From Streptomyces sp. TS71-3 (GTDB lineage: Bacteria; Actinomycetota; Actinomycetes; Streptomycetales; Streptomycetaceae), in assembly GCF_018327685.1 (NCBI RefSeq), contig NZ_BNEL01000003.1, positions 3,596,001-3,660,000 on the forward strand: a stretch of DNA of 64,000 nucleotides, read 5' to 3'. The translations under genes and the position numbers were made by a program. Below are positions 1 through 9,048 of the stretch, in pieces (position 1 is the stretch's first letter; every line of letters begins with the position of its first letter). Under the pieces are notes generated by a model. It did no database searches, was not told where the DNA came from, and was given only the letters and a program-made list of their open reading frames with translations.

Positions 1-193
1 GGCGCCGATTCCTGCGGAACCGGTGCCACCCTGGCACACGCCGTTCACCAGGAACAAGCGCCCGGCGCAAGGGCCACGGCGAAGAGTGAGAGGTGCCTCC
101 GCGGATCCCCCCGAGAGGTCGTACGGCTATACGAAAAAGCGACGTTCCTTCGACGGATGATCGCTTTGTGCGAAGGGGTGGACGATTCCCCGG

Positions 194-390
194 GAAGGTG
201 GTGGACGAGCGCCCCCCGGGGGGAACGCGATGAACGAGCGCTCCAGGGAGGGGAAGGCGATGGACGAGCGTCCCCCCGGGGAAAGCGGTGGACGAGCCTC
301 CCAGGGCGAGAAGCGGTGGCCGAACGCTCCCCTCGGCGGCGCAAAGCGGTGGAGGAGCGCTCCCCCAGGGCGCTCCCCCAGGGGGAGAGC
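194..390. repeat. Degenerate ~30-bp tandem repeat, about six units
   Basis: Six imperfect units begin near 194, 223, 253, 281, 308 and 341. Each carries a variant of AAGCGGTGGACGAGCG followed by a C-run/G-run stretch that is self-complementary in several units. Unit length varies from 27 to 33 bases, so it does not keep a reading frame. The rest of 1-418 holds no credible gene. The array lies just past the 3' end of the minus-strand cation transporter. Confidence 0.6.
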
Positions 391-418
391 GGCGGGCACT
401 CGCTGCCCCCGGGGTGTG

Positions 419-1459
419 TCAGTGCGCTGCGCCGCTCTTGTCCGGCGGTGACTCGGTCACGTCCAGGAAGATCGGGTCGGCCTCCGGCACGGCGTCGTTC
501 ATCGATGCCTTGATGCGCTCCGAGACCAGTTCCACTTCCTCGCTGTCCAGCCCGGGCGCGAGGTCGATGCGCGCGGCCACCAGCGTGGAGTCGAGACCGA
601 GCCGCATGGTGTGCAGCGACTCGACGTTGTCGATCTCCGGCTGGGCGCTCAGCAGGTCCCGGATCTTCCGTCGCAGCCCGGGATCGACCGACTGCCCGAT
701 GAGCTGGTCCCGGGCCTCGCTGCCCAGCCGGTACGCGACGTGGACGAGGAGCACACCGATGGCGAACGACGCCGAGGCCTCCCAGACCACCTGCCCGGTG
801 ACCATGTGCAGCGCCAGCCCCGCCAACGCCAGCGTCACGCCGAGCACCGCGGTGCCGTCCTCGGCGAGCACGGTGCGCAGCGCCGGGTCCTCCAGTCCCT
901 TCGAACCCGGGTCGTTGCGCGCCTGATGGATCGCCCGCAGCAGTGAACCGCCCTCGAAGAGCAGAGCGACGGCCAGCACGATCAGCCCGGCCACGTACCC
1001 CGTGGAACTCTCCCCGCCACCGCTCCGCAGCGCCTCGAAGCCCTGGAAGACGGAGAAGCAGCCGCCCATCACGAAGATGCCGACCGCCGCGAGCAGCGAC
1101 CAGAAGTAGCGCTCCTTGCCGTAACCGAAGGGGTGCCGGCTGTCCGGCGGGCGGCGGCTGCGGTGCAGCGCGGCCAGCAGGAAGATCTCGTTGAGGCTGT
1201 CGGCGACCGAGTGCGCCGCCTCCGACAGCAGCGCGGGCGATCCCGAGAGCAGGCCGCCCACGGCCTTGGCGATGGCGATCGCCACGTTGGCGCCCAGCGC
1301 CACCAGAACGGTGAGCCGCGTCTTGCGGTCCGAAGATGTTCCACTCACTCCTGCCCCAGGTGCTCTCTCGTCCCCATCCGTCGCCTTCCGTGACGCCAAG
1401 GGGTTCCTTGCCCGCGCCTTACGCGAGCCGGTCCGTTGTCCGTTCGCCGGGCGGGCCAC
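419..1459 (-). CDS. Cation diffusion facilitator (CDF) family transporter
   Basis: Probable membrane exporter of Zn2+, Fe2+ or a similar divalent metal in exchange for protons. After a basic, probably disordered head of about 47 residues come the CDF transmembrane segments. The second carries the metal-site signature HSVADS (H83, D87), the loop signature HPFGYGKERYFW follows near 109-120, and E200/D201 form the matching site of TM5. The C-terminal cytoplasmic domain (about 250-346) has the usual CDF fold length. The first 38 residues are not typical of the family, so a GTG start at 1349 (VSGTSSDRK) is also possible. The gene stands alone. The metal cannot be told from sequence. Confidence 0.85.
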   Translation of the reverse strand: MARPANGQRTGSRKARARNPLASRKATDGDERAPGAGVSGTSSDRKTRLTVLVALGANVAIAIAKAVGGLLSGSPALLSEAAHSVADSLNEIFLLAALHRSRRPPDSRHPFGYGKERYFWSLLAAVGIFVMGGCFSVFQGFEALRSGGGESSTGYVAGLIVLAVALLFEGGSLLRAIHQARNDPGSKGLEDPALRTVLAEDGTAVLGVTLALAGLALHMVTGQVVWEASASFAIGVLLVHVAYRLGSEARDQLIGQSVDPGLRRKIRDLLSAQPEIDNVESLHTMRLGLDSTLVAARIDLAPGLDSEEVELVSERIKASMNDAVPEADPIFLDVTESPPDKSGAAH

Positions 1460-1791
1460 TGCGGTGCCCGATCACCGCGTTCGCCGGTCGGCTGTCCGTC
1501 CGTCACGCGGGCCCGTGCGCTGCCTGATCACCGCACGGTCCGCTCCGGGTCGCCGCGTCACCGGATCCCATGCCTGTCGGCCTCGCCGCCGGTCCGCCGC
1601 CTTCCACGGCGGCTGCCCGACCGGGCGGGCCGACGGGCCGGCCCCCCGCCGCCTTCCGTGGCGGCGGACGGATCGTCCTCGGTCGTGCGTCTACCCGGCT
1701 TTGCTCCGTTGGTGCCCCCGGTTTTGCGACAGTGGCGACCGGGGCGCCCCCCGGTGCGCGGTGCCGATCACCGGCTCGTACCGTGGACCGC
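1460..1791. other. Intergenic region between divergent CDF and MFS genes
   Basis: 332 bases without a convincing gene. The motif GATCACCG recurs three times (near 1470, 1527 and 1767), which could be chance or weak regulatory repeats. Promoters for both flanking genes must lie here, but no clear -10/-35 pair is visible. Confidence 0.4.
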
Positions 1792-2997
1792 GTGAATGAT
1801 CGACGGCAGACGGGTGATTCCGGGGTGCGGCGTCCGGGATACCTCGCCGCCGCGGCGGTCTTCCTCGTCGGCATGGCAGGAATGACGCTGCCGACGCCTC
1901 TCTACGGCCTCTACCGGGCGGAGATCGGCTTCTCCGAGCTGATCGTGACGGTGGTCTTCGCCGTGTACGCGGTCGGGGTGATCAGCGTGCTGCTCGCCCT
2001 CGGCGACTTCTCCGACCGGGTGGGCCGGCGGCCCGTACTGCTGGCCGCCATGGGGCTGTCCGCGGGCAGCGCCCTGTGCTTCGTCTTCGAGGGCGGGCTG
2101 CCGCTGCTGTTCCTCGGCCGGCTGCTGTCCGGCTTCGCCGCGGGACTGCTCAGCGGTGCCGCCACCGCCACCGTGATGGAACTGGCCCCCGAGGGGCGGC
2201 AGTCCCGGGCCGGCTTCGCGGCGACCGCCGCCAACATGGGGGGCCTCGGCTGCGGCCCACTGCTGTCAGGGCTGCTCGCGCAGCACGCCCCCTCGCCGCT
2301 GCGGCTGCCCTACCTGGTGCACCTCGCCCTGCTCGCGCTCTCCACCCTGGTGATCCTGCTCCTGCCGGAGACCGCGGGCCGCGCCGGGCCGGCCTGGCCG
2401 CCGCGCCCGCCGGGACTGAAGGTGCCGCCCCAGGTGCGCGGGGTGTTCACGGCTGCGTCGCTGGCGGCCTTCGCGGGGTTCGCCCTTCTGGGGCTCTTCA
2501 CGGCGGTGGCGCCGAGCTTCCTCGCGCAGACCCTGCACGAGAGCGATCTGGGCGTGTCCGGTGCGGTGGTCTTCTCCGTCTTCCTCGGCTCGACGATCGG
2601 CCAGTTGCTCACCGACCGCCTCGGCATCCGCCGTGCGCTGCCCGCCGGGTGCCTGATGCTGGTCCTCGGCCTGCTGATGCTGGCCGGCTCGCTCTGGCTG
2701 CAGACGCTGGGTCTGCTGGTGGCGGGCGCGCTGTGCGGCGGCTTCGGCCAGGGCCTCGGCTTCCGGGCCGGCCTGACCGCGGTCGGGCGGCTGGCGCCCG
2801 CGGACCACCGGGCGGGCACCATCTCGTCGTTCTTCGTGGTCGCCTACACGGGCATCTCGCTGCCGGTGGTGGGCGTCGGTGCGATGGCCGTGTGGCTGGG
2901 GCTGCGGGACGCCGGCCTGGTGTTCACGGGGTGCGTGATCGCGCTGGCGGTCTGCGTGGGCCTGTACGTGCTGCGCAGGCCCCCGGCCACGAGCTGA
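1792..2997 (+). CDS. MFS transporter (DHA1-like drug/metabolite exporter)
   Basis: Major facilitator superfamily permease of 401 residues with about twelve hydrophobic segments. The loop between TM2 and TM3 carries the MFS motif A variant DFSDRVGRRPVLL, and the N-terminal half has the proline and glycine pattern of 12-TM efflux proteins (MTLPTPLYGLYR). The GTG at 1792 is chosen because the reading frame upstream (1570-1791) is low-complexity Pro/Gly/Arg sequence with no transporter features; GTG 1825 is an alternative. It is divergent from the CDF gene and convergent with the GST gene. The substrate is unknown. Confidence 0.82.
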   Translation: MNDRRQTGDSGVRRPGYLAAAAVFLVGMAGMTLPTPLYGLYRAEIGFSELIVTVVFAVYAVGVISVLLALGDFSDRVGRRPVLLAAMGLSAGSALCFVFEGGLPLLFLGRLLSGFAAGLLSGAATATVMELAPEGRQSRAGFAATAANMGGLGCGPLLSGLLAQHAPSPLRLPYLVHLALLALSTLVILLLPETAGRAGPAWPPRPPGLKVPPQVRGVFTAASLAAFAGFALLGLFTAVAPSFLAQTLHESDLGVSGAVVFSVFLGSTIGQLLTDRLGIRRALPAGCLMLVLGLLMLAGSLWLQTLGLLVAGALCGGFGQGLGFRAGLTAVGRLAPADHRAGTISSFFVVAYTGISLPVVGVGAMAVWLGLRDAGLVFTGCVIALAVCVGLYVLRRPPATS

Positions 2998-3082
2998 CGG
3001 AGCCGCCGAAGGCCGAACCCGTCCACCGGCCACGCCGCCGCATCGGATGGGTCATCCTTGGCGGGCGGTGGCGGGCCCAGGC

Positions 3083-4114
3083 TCAGGGGCGCCCCGCCGC
3101 GGGCACCTCCTCGCCGGCGGGCACCGGGCCGGGCGGGGTGCCGTCGCCGAAGGGCCGGCCGCCCAGCTCCTCGCGGTGATGCGGCGTGAGCCAGCCCCGC
3201 GGGTCCGGGCCGAGCGGGACGATGCCCGACGGGTTGATGCCCGTGTGCACCTGGTAGTAGTGGCGCTTGATGTGGTCGAAGTCCACCGTGTCACCGAAGC
3301 CGGGGGTCTGGTACAGATCCCGCGTGTACGCCCAGAGCACCGGATCCTCGGTGAGCTTCCACAGGTTGCACTTGAAGTGGCCGTGGTAGACGGCGTCGAA
3401 GCGCACCAGCGTGGTGAACAGCCGGATGTCCGCCTCGGTGACGGTGTCCCCGACCAGGTAGCGACGGTCCGCCAGGCGCCCTGACACCTCCTCCAGACGG
3501 TGGAAGAGCCCCCGGAACGCCTCCTCGTAGTCGCCCTGGGTGCTGGCGAAACCCGCCCGGTACACGCCGTTGTTGACGTCCCGGTAGATGCCCTGCATCA
3601 CGTCGTCGATCTCGTCGCGCAGCGGCTCCGGGTAGAGGTCGGGCGCCCCGGGCCGGTGCAGGTCCCTCCACTCGGTGGCGAGGTCGAGGGTGATCTGCTG
3701 GAAGTCGTTGGTGACCAGGCGCCCGCTGGGGACGTCCACGATCGCGGGCACGCTGACCCCGCCCGGGTAGCCCGTCTCCCGGGCGTCGTACGCCTCGCTG
3801 AGGTACCGGATGCCGAGCACCGGGTCGCGCCCGTCCGGGTCGAGGGTGAACCGCCAGCTCCGGTCGTCCTGGACCGGGTCGGTGATGGCCAGCGACAGGG
3901 CGTCCTCCAGGCCGAGCAGGCGCCGGGAGATGACCGCCCTGCTCGCCCAGGGGCAGGCGCGGCTCGCCACCAGGCGGTAGCGCCCGGCCTCCACCGGCCA
4001 GCCGTCCCGGCCGTCGGCGGTGATGCGGTCCGCGAAGTGGCTCTTGGACCTCTTGAAGGGCTTCCTGCCGTACGCGCTGTTGCCGCTCGGCTCGCGAACG
4101 GTGCTGCTGGTCAT
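3083..4114 (-). CDS. Xi-class glutathione S-transferase / glutathionyl-hydroquinone reductase-like protein
   Basis: Homologue of the YqjG/ECM4 family, which reductively cleaves thiol-hydroquinone adducts through a catalytic cysteine. The xi-class motif CPWASR is at 54-59 (C54 catalytic). The thioredoxin-like domain has the long xi-class insertion, then SVPAIVDV and NDFQQI around the thiol-binding region. The helical C-terminal domain follows (RRYLVGDTVTEADIRLFTTLVRFD), and YHGHFKCN plus GINPSGIVPLGP are family hallmarks. Length (343) is normal. Streptomyces makes mycothiol rather than glutathione, so the physiological thiol is uncertain. The gene is divergent from the thiamine-diphosphate enzyme. 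Confidence 0.88.
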   Translation of the reverse strand: MTSSTVREPSGNSAYGRKPFKRSKSHFADRITADGRDGWPVEAGRYRLVASRACPWASRAVISRRLLGLEDALSLAITDPVQDDRSWRFTLDPDGRDPVLGIRYLSEAYDARETGYPGGVSVPAIVDVPSGRLVTNDFQQITLDLATEWRDLHRPGAPDLYPEPLRDEIDDVMQGIYRDVNNGVYRAGFASTQGDYEEAFRGLFHRLEEVSGRLADRRYLVGDTVTEADIRLFTTLVRFDAVYHGHFKCNLWKLTEDPVLWAYTRDLYQTPGFGDTVDFDHIKRHYYQVHTGINPSGIVPLGPDPRGWLTPHHREELGGRPFGDGTPPGPVPAGEEVPAAGRP

Positions 4115-4289
4115 GTCGGGCTCCTTCCCCGGAGAGCCGGCGTGGCCGCACGCCGTCCCCGGCCGTGTCGCGCTGGTGCCCGGGGCGTGTGTCCCGTTCC
4201 TCTGTCGATGCTACGTCCGCCGGTGCCGGCGCCACCCGTGCTTCAGCGCGTGCGCGCCGGGGGCGTGCGCCGGCAGGTCGCGACCCGAT

Positions 4290-4315
4290 GCCTTGACCAC
4301 CGTTTCCCGGGGTAC
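4290..4315 (+). promoter_or_regulatory. SigB-like promoter upstream of the thiamine-diphosphate enzyme
   Basis: GCCT at 4290-4293, a 16-base spacer and GGGTAC at 4310-4315 fit the Streptomyces SigB consensus (GNNT, 14-16 bases, GGGTAC/T). It lies about 58 bases ahead of the GTG at 4374. The short consensus can occur by chance. Confidence 0.5.
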
Positions 4316-4373
4316 TCGGGAGCTCACCCGACGCGATCCCGACCGACGACTCCCCGAGGAGGAGAGAGATCCC

Positions 4374-6188
4374 GTGACGACGAAGGTGTCCGACCACATC
4401 CTTGAGCGGCTGCGCGAGTGGGGGGTGGAGCACGTCTTCGCCTACCCGGGCGACGGCATCAACGGCCTGCTCGCAGCCTGGGAGCGGGCCGGCGACAAGC
4501 CTGAGTTCATCCAGGCCAGGCACGAGGAGATGTCCGCGTTCGAAGCCGTCGGATACGCCAAGTTCTCTGGCCGGGTCGGCGTGTGCGCCGCCACCTCGGG
4601 ACCGGGCGCGATCCACCTGCTCAACGGCCTCTACGACGCCAAGCTCGACCACGTCCCGGTGGTGGCGATCGTCGGGCAGACACACCGCAGCGCGATGGGC
4701 GGCTCGTACCAGCAGGAGGTCGACCTGCTGAGCCTCTACAAGGACGTCGCCTCCGACTTCTGCGAGATGGTGACGGTCCCCGAGCAACTGCCCAACGTGC
4801 TCGACCGCGCGATGCGCACGGCCGCCGCCCGGCGGACCGTGACCGCCGTGATCGTCCCCGCCGACGTCCAGGAGCTCGACTACACCCCGCCGCAGCACGC
4901 GTTCAAGATGGTCCCCTCCAGCCTGGGCATGGCCCGGTACGCACCGGTGCCCGGAGACGACGACCTCGACCGCGCCGCGCAACTGATCAACGAGGGCGAG
5001 AAGGTGGCCGTGCTCGTCGGGCAGGGCGCGAGCGGCGCGCGCCGGGAGGTCGAGGAACTCGCCGACGCCCTCGGCGCCGGTGTCGCCAAGGCCCTGCTAG
5101 GCAAGGACGTCCTTCCCGACACGCTGCCCTACGTGACCGGCCCGATCGGGCTGCTGGGCAGCCGTCCCTCCTACGAGCTGATGCAGGGCTGCGACACGCT
5201 CGTCGTCATCGGCTCCAGCTTCCCGTACACGCAGTTCATGCCCGGTCTCGACCAGGCGCGGGCCGTGCAGATCGACATCGACCCCCACATGGTGGGGCTC
5301 CGCTACCCGTTCGAGGTCAACCTGGTCGGCGACTCGGCCGAGACCCTGAAGCGGCTGCTGCCGCGTCTGGACCGCAAGAAGCACGGCGCGTGGCGGAAGA
5401 AGATCGAACAGGACACCGCCCGCTGGTGGGAGGTGATGGAGCGGCGCGCCGCCGTCGATGCCGACCCCATCAACCCGGAACACGTCGTGCACGCGCTCGA
5501 CCCGCTGCTGCCCGACGACGCCATCGTCACGGCGGACTCGGGCTCCGCCGCCAACTGGTACGCCCGCCACCTGCGGATGCGCGGCACCATGCGCGGCTCG
5601 CTGTCCGGGACGCTGGCCACGATGGGGCCCGGGGTGCCCTACGTGATCGGCGCCAAGTTCGCCCACCCCGGGCGGCCCGCGATCGCGCTCGTGGGGGACG
5701 GGGCCATGCAGATGAACGGCCTGGCGGAGCTGATCACCATCGCCAAGTACTGGCGGCGGTGGAAGGACGGCCGGCTGGTCGTCGCCGTGCTCAACAACAG
5801 GGACCTCAACCAGGTCACCTGGGAGATGCGGGCCATGGAGGGCGCTCCGCAGTTCCTGCCCTCGCAAGCGATCCCCGACGTGCGCTACGCCGACTTCGCG
5901 CGCTCCGTCGGCCTGGGCGGGGTGCGGGTGGAGGAGCCCGGCGGCGTCGAGGAGGCCTGGCGGGAGGCGCTCGCCAGCGAGCGCCCCTTCGTCCTGGACT
6001 TCTGCACGGACCCGGCCGTCCCGCCGATCCCGCCGCACGCCTCGCTCGACCAGATCGAGGCGGCCGCAGCCTCCGTGCTGAAGGGCGACAGCGACCGGGC
6101 GGCCATGGTCAAACAGGGCCTCAAGGCCAAGGTCCAGGAGATGCTGCCGGGCGGTCGGGGCCGGGGCGTCAGCCCACGCTCGCGCTGA
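4374..6188 (+). CDS. Thiamine-diphosphate-dependent enzyme, pyruvate oxidase/dehydrogenase (quinone) type
   Basis: 604-residue member of the acetolactate synthase/pyruvate oxidase superfamily; most likely decarboxylates pyruvate to acetate, passing electrons to FAD and then quinone. The N-terminal pyrimidine domain shows AYPGDGINGL (24-33) and the catalytic glutamate in ARHEEMSAFEA (E51). A middle cofactor domain (about 190-330) follows. The pyrophosphate domain has the GDG motif near 441-443 and the paired Asn near 472. GTG 4374 is chosen for its strong GAGGAGAGAG ribosome site; the open frame upstream from 4020 lacks family features. It is somewhat longer than E. coli PoxB (572). Its last 20 bases overlap the convergent kinase gene. 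The SigB-like promoter suggests stress or stationary-phase expression. Substrate is inferred only. Confidence 0.8.
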   Translation: MTTKVSDHILERLREWGVEHVFAYPGDGINGLLAAWERAGDKPEFIQARHEEMSAFEAVGYAKFSGRVGVCAATSGPGAIHLLNGLYDAKLDHVPVVAIVGQTHRSAMGGSYQQEVDLLSLYKDVASDFCEMVTVPEQLPNVLDRAMRTAAARRTVTAVIVPADVQELDYTPPQHAFKMVPSSLGMARYAPVPGDDDLDRAAQLINEGEKVAVLVGQGASGARREVEELADALGAGVAKALLGKDVLPDTLPYVTGPIGLLGSRPSYELMQGCDTLVVIGSSFPYTQFMPGLDQARAVQIDIDPHMVGLRYPFEVNLVGDSAETLKRLLPRLDRKKHGAWRKKIEQDTARWWEVMERRAAVDADPINPEHVVHALDPLLPDDAIVTADSGSAANWYARHLRMRGTMRGSLSGTLATMGPGVPYVIGAKFAHPGRPAIALVGDGAMQMNGLAELITIAKYWRRWKDGRLVVAVLNNRDLNQVTWEMRAMEGAPQFLPSQAIPDVRYADFARSVGLGGVRVEEPGGVEEAWREALASERPFVLDFCTDPAVPPIPPHASLDQIEAAAASVLKGDSDRAAMVKQGLKAKVQEMLPGGRGRGVSPRSR

Positions 6189-7923
6189 GCGCTTCGCGGA
6201 ACTCGCCCGCCCTGGCCGTGACGATCCGGGGGCTGTCGATCAGCGCCGCGTCGATCACCTGGGCGAGCCGCCGCGGCACCGCGGGGTTGCGCCGCCTCAG
6301 CGGGATCGGCGGATCCCGCAGCAGCACCGCCAGCGGGTCGGCGCCGGGTGGCACCTCCCGCGGGGCGGCGCCCGTGAGCAAGCGGTACAGCACGGCCGCG
6401 GTGGCCCACACGTCGCACTCGGGACCGGCGCCGACGTCGTCCACCAGACGGACCCGGGGCAGGTAGCCGACCGGTTCGGCCGGGGGACCCGTCCGTGTCA
6501 GGCCCGCCAGGCCGGCCCGGTCGAAGGCCGCGGCGAGCCCGAAGTCGGCGAGCTTGACGGCGGGCGCTGCCGGTCCTTCGCCCGCGCCGAGCGGGCCGGC
6601 GGTCCCGGTCAGGAGGATGTTGGAGGGCCTGACGTCCAGATGCGCGTGCCCCGTGGCGCCGGTGTCCCACCACGGCGGTGTCGCGTGGGCGGACGCGAGG
6701 GCGTCCAGCACCTGGACGGCGATGCCGACCGCCTCGCCGGGCGGCAGCGTCCCGCCGCGCGCCGAGAGCAGCTCCTCCAGCGTGCCGCCCGCCGCGTACT
6801 CGACGGCCACGCAGAACGCCGAGCCGTGCGCCCCGGACCCGTACAGGCTGAGGATGCCCGGGTGCCGCAGGCCGCGCAGCCGCTCCAGCCGGGCCAGGAA
6901 GGCGGCACGGGCGCGCGGCGTGACCGTGGGCCCTGCCAGCAGCAGCTTCAGCGCGACGCGCGTGCCGGTGTCACGGTGCCGGGCGAGGCAGACGACGCCG
7001 TGCCGGCCGCGTCCCAGCTCCCGCAGCACCTGGTAGCCGCGCAGCTCGGCGAGCCCGCCGTCGCCGGACGCGCGGGCCAGCAGTTCCCGCAGCAGGGCCG
7101 GCGCCCGCTCCCGGCACCGCTCGCATGCCCTCGCGTCCGGGAGGGGATCGGGGGGCAGGTCGGAGTCCGGCGGGCAGTGGACGCAGGGGCCGGAACCGGC
7201 CCCCGCTCCGGACGCGGGCAGTGGGCCGGGCGCCGGAACGGGGGCGGCGGTGACCACCGCGCCGGACGCCGGAACAGGGGCGATCACCGCGCCGGCCCTC
7301 GGAGGCGCAGCCGCTGCCGGGACCGTGTCCGCTGCCGGAGCCGAAGCAGGGGCAGGAGCCGGGGCGACCGCAGTGCCGGCCGCCGGACCCGTGTCCGGCG
7401 CCTGAATCGCCACCCGCAGCAGTGTGGTGCCCAGCCGCACCTCGTCCCCGTCGGCGAGATCCCGCTCAGCCGGGGCCCACCGCGCGGGTTCCGGCAGGGG
7501 CGTCCCGTCCGTGCCGGCCCCGATCCGCTCGCCGTTGACGAAGGTGCCGTGCGCCGTGCCGAGGTCCCGCACCCGCACATGCGGTGGGCTCACGTCGAAG
7601 AGGCAGTGGAACCGGTCGGCGCGCGTGTCGGTCCGGGGCAGCCGCAGCCGGCACTCCGCGGCGCGGCCCGCCAGCCACCAGGCGCGCTCGGCGAAGGTGA
7701 GCTCGGCGCCCGCCGCGGGCCCGGTCAGCACGGCCACGGTGACCAGGGACGGGGCTAACGGCCCCGGGTACGGCCCCGGCTCGGCACCCTCGGAGGCGGC
7801 CACGCCGTCCGACGCGGCCTGGTCAGAGGAGGGCCCCAGGACGATTCCGTTCGGCCGTAGCAGGGCTCCGCGGGACGCGCCGCCGGATGCCCGCCCGACC
7901 GCGGGGGGTAGGTCGTCGGCCAT
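6169..7923 (-). CDS. FHA-domain serine/threonine protein kinase
   Basis: 584-residue protein combining a phosphopeptide-binding FHA domain (about 80-172, with GRAAECRL, DLGTAHGTFVNG and the trailing DGDEVRLG), an Ala/Pro linker (about 178-245), a possible zinc knuckle (C247/C250 and C267/C270) and a Hanks-type kinase domain (297-584). The kinase keeps the glycine loop LGRGRHGVV, the ATP lysine K326, D430 and N435 in HLDVRPSN, and DFG at 460-462. The Arg of the usual HRD is Leu. There is no membrane segment, so it is probably cytosolic. ATG 7923 is preceded by AGGCAGGAG. Target unknown; the neighbouring genes give no clear partner. Confidence 0.85.
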   Translation of the reverse strand: MADDLPPAVGRASGGASRGALLRPNGIVLGPSSDQAASDGVAASEGAEPGPYPGPLAPSLVTVAVLTGPAAGAELTFAERAWWLAGRAAECRLRLPRTDTRADRFHCLFDVSPPHVRVRDLGTAHGTFVNGERIGAGTDGTPLPEPARWAPAERDLADGDEVRLGTTLLRVAIQAPDTGPAAGTAVAPAPAPASAPAADTVPAAAAPPRAGAVIAPVPASGAVVTAAPVPAPGPLPASGAGAGSGPCVHCPPDSDLPPDPLPDARACERCRERAPALLRELLARASGDGGLAELRGYQVLRELGRGRHGVVCLARHRDTGTRVALKLLLAGPTVTPRARAAFLARLERLRGLRHPGILSLYGSGAHGSAFCVAVEYAAGGTLEELLSARGGTLPPGEAVGIAVQVLDALASAHATPPWWDTGATGHAHLDVRPSNILLTGTAGPLGAGEGPAAPAVKLADFGLAAAFDRAGLAGLTRTGPPAEPVGYLPRVRLVDDVGAGPECDVWATAAVLYRLLTGAAPREVPPGADPLAVLLRDPPIPLRRRNPAVPRRLAQVIDAALIDSPRIVTARAGEFREALSASVG

Positions 7924-8261
7924 GCGCTCCTGCCTCTGTGCTGCACTCCGGTGCTGGGGGACTGGGCACATCCTGCCCCGCATCACCCGCCCTGGCCAGG
8001 GTTTCCGCATCGGAACGGCCTGTTCCACCAGGTGCCTGGGCCGCTGACCTCCGTGGCTCGGCAAAAAGTTTCGGACACGTACACCGGCCCACCCTGGGCC
8101 TTCCCGCTGTTCGGGCGAGGCCTTCCGGGGCCGCCGGGGGAGCCGGGTGCTCCGGTTCCGGGTGGCCTGGATGGGACGTTTCGCGCGGCTGCGGAGGGCA
8201 ACCCAGTGCTCATGGCGCGCATCGCAAGCATGGGGACATCGGGGAGGGCATAGCTCCCGGC

Positions 8262-8330
8262 GACGGCGTCAGCCCCCGTGGGGACGGCGTCAGCCCCCGT
8301 GGGGACGGCGTCAGCCCCCGTGGGGACGGC
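8262..8330. repeat. 21-bp tandem repeat, three exact copies
   Basis: GACGGCGTCAGCCCCCGTGG (plus one G) occurs exactly at 8262, 8283 and 8304, with a fourth partial copy from 8325. The 21-base period preserves a reading frame, but no ribosome site or family match supports translation. Exact identity suggests recent expansion. Confidence 0.85.
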
Positions 8331-8459
8331 CGCGCCGGACGCCGAGGCGGGCTTCACCGGGATCGCGTCGGCGCCGAGCCACCGCGACCGCCGACACCGT
8401 TTGCCGAGCGGGCGGGCGGCGAGTTCCTGCCGGCGCTGTGCGCCAGGGGCCTTCCGTCC

Positions 8460-8498
8460 GTACCGGGCCGGACCGGGGAGCGCGGTCCGGCCCGGTAC
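8460..8498. terminator. Perfect 15-bp-stem inverted repeat upstream of the VOC gene
   Basis: GTACCGGGCCGGACC (8460-8474) pairs with GGTCCGGCCCGGTAC (8484-8498) across a 9-base loop. No T-run follows. It sits 54 bases before the VOC start, so it could insulate the gene from read-through or act in its mRNA leader. Confidence 0.55.
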
Positions 8499-8552
8499 AG
8501 GGGGAGAAGCCCGGTGACCGCCGTGCGAGAAGAACCCGGAGGAGCAACCGCC

Positions 8553-8921
8553 ATGCCCATCGCGACCTACACCCTCACCGCCCTGGACTGCCGCGAGCCG
8601 GCGGCACTCGCCGACTTCTACGCCCGGGTCCTCGGCGGCCGGATCAGCCAGTACGACGCGGACTGGTTCGACCTCCACCTGCCCGGCGGCGCCCGGCTGG
8701 CCTTCCAGCGCGCCGACGGGCACCGCGCGCCCGACTGGCCGCAGGCCGACGACAACTCCCAGCAGCTCCACCTGGACTTCGACGTGACCGACATCGAGGC
8801 GGCCCAGCGCGAGGTGCTCGCCCTCGGCGCCGAGCCCCTGGATCTCGACGATCAGGGCGGGGAGCGCAGGTTCCGGGTGTACGCGGACCCGGCCGGGCAC
8901 CCCTTCTGCCTCTGCTGGTGA
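8553..8921 (+). CDS. VOC-family (glyoxalase/bleomycin resistance-like) protein
   Basis: Small 122-residue single-domain vicinal oxygen chelate protein. It opens with a beta strand and the typical ALDCREPAALADFYARVLGG helix, has a central LHLDFDVTDIEAAQREV motif and ends with the usual DPAGHPFCLCW. ATG 8553 follows CGGAGGAG. Such proteins are metal-dependent enzymes or ligand-binding resistance proteins; nothing here shows which. It stands alone between the hairpin and a short acidic protein gene. Confidence 0.85.
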   Translation: MPIATYTLTALDCREPAALADFYARVLGGRISQYDADWFDLHLPGGARLAFQRADGHRAPDWPQADDNSQQLHLDFDVTDIEAAQREVLALGAEPLDLDDQGGERRFRVYADPAGHPFCLCW

Positions 8922-9048
8922 CGGCAAGAGCCTTCCCCGATCGCCGCGCCGCGGGCTGTTTCACGTTCCCCCTCCCGAGGTACCCGCGGCCGAACCGACA
9001 CGCCCACGCGGCGGCCGGCGGGCCGCCGCCGCGAAGGAGGACGGGACC

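Larger units (their letters stand above)
7924..8552. other. Intergenic region with minisatellite and hairpin
   Basis: 629 bases between the divergent kinase and VOC genes with no credible coding frame. It contains an A/T-rich patch near 8063-8075 (CAAAAAGTTTC), which may belong to the kinase promoter, the 21-bp minisatellite at 8262 and the inverted repeat at 8460, both listed separately. Confidence 0.5.

Noticed and set aside
194..390. CRISPR array
   Set aside because: The units are contiguous and degenerate with no unique spacers, and no cas genes are present.
3291..4982. 563-residue minus-strand open frame
   Set aside because: It spans antisense to the thiamine-diphosphate enzyme and a wrong frame of the GST gene; no ribosome site or motif.
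8278..8517. Short ORF with an APVGTAS repeat
   Set aside because: The frame exists only because the 21-bp repeat is a multiple of three; no ribosome site and it runs through the hairpin into unrelated sequence.
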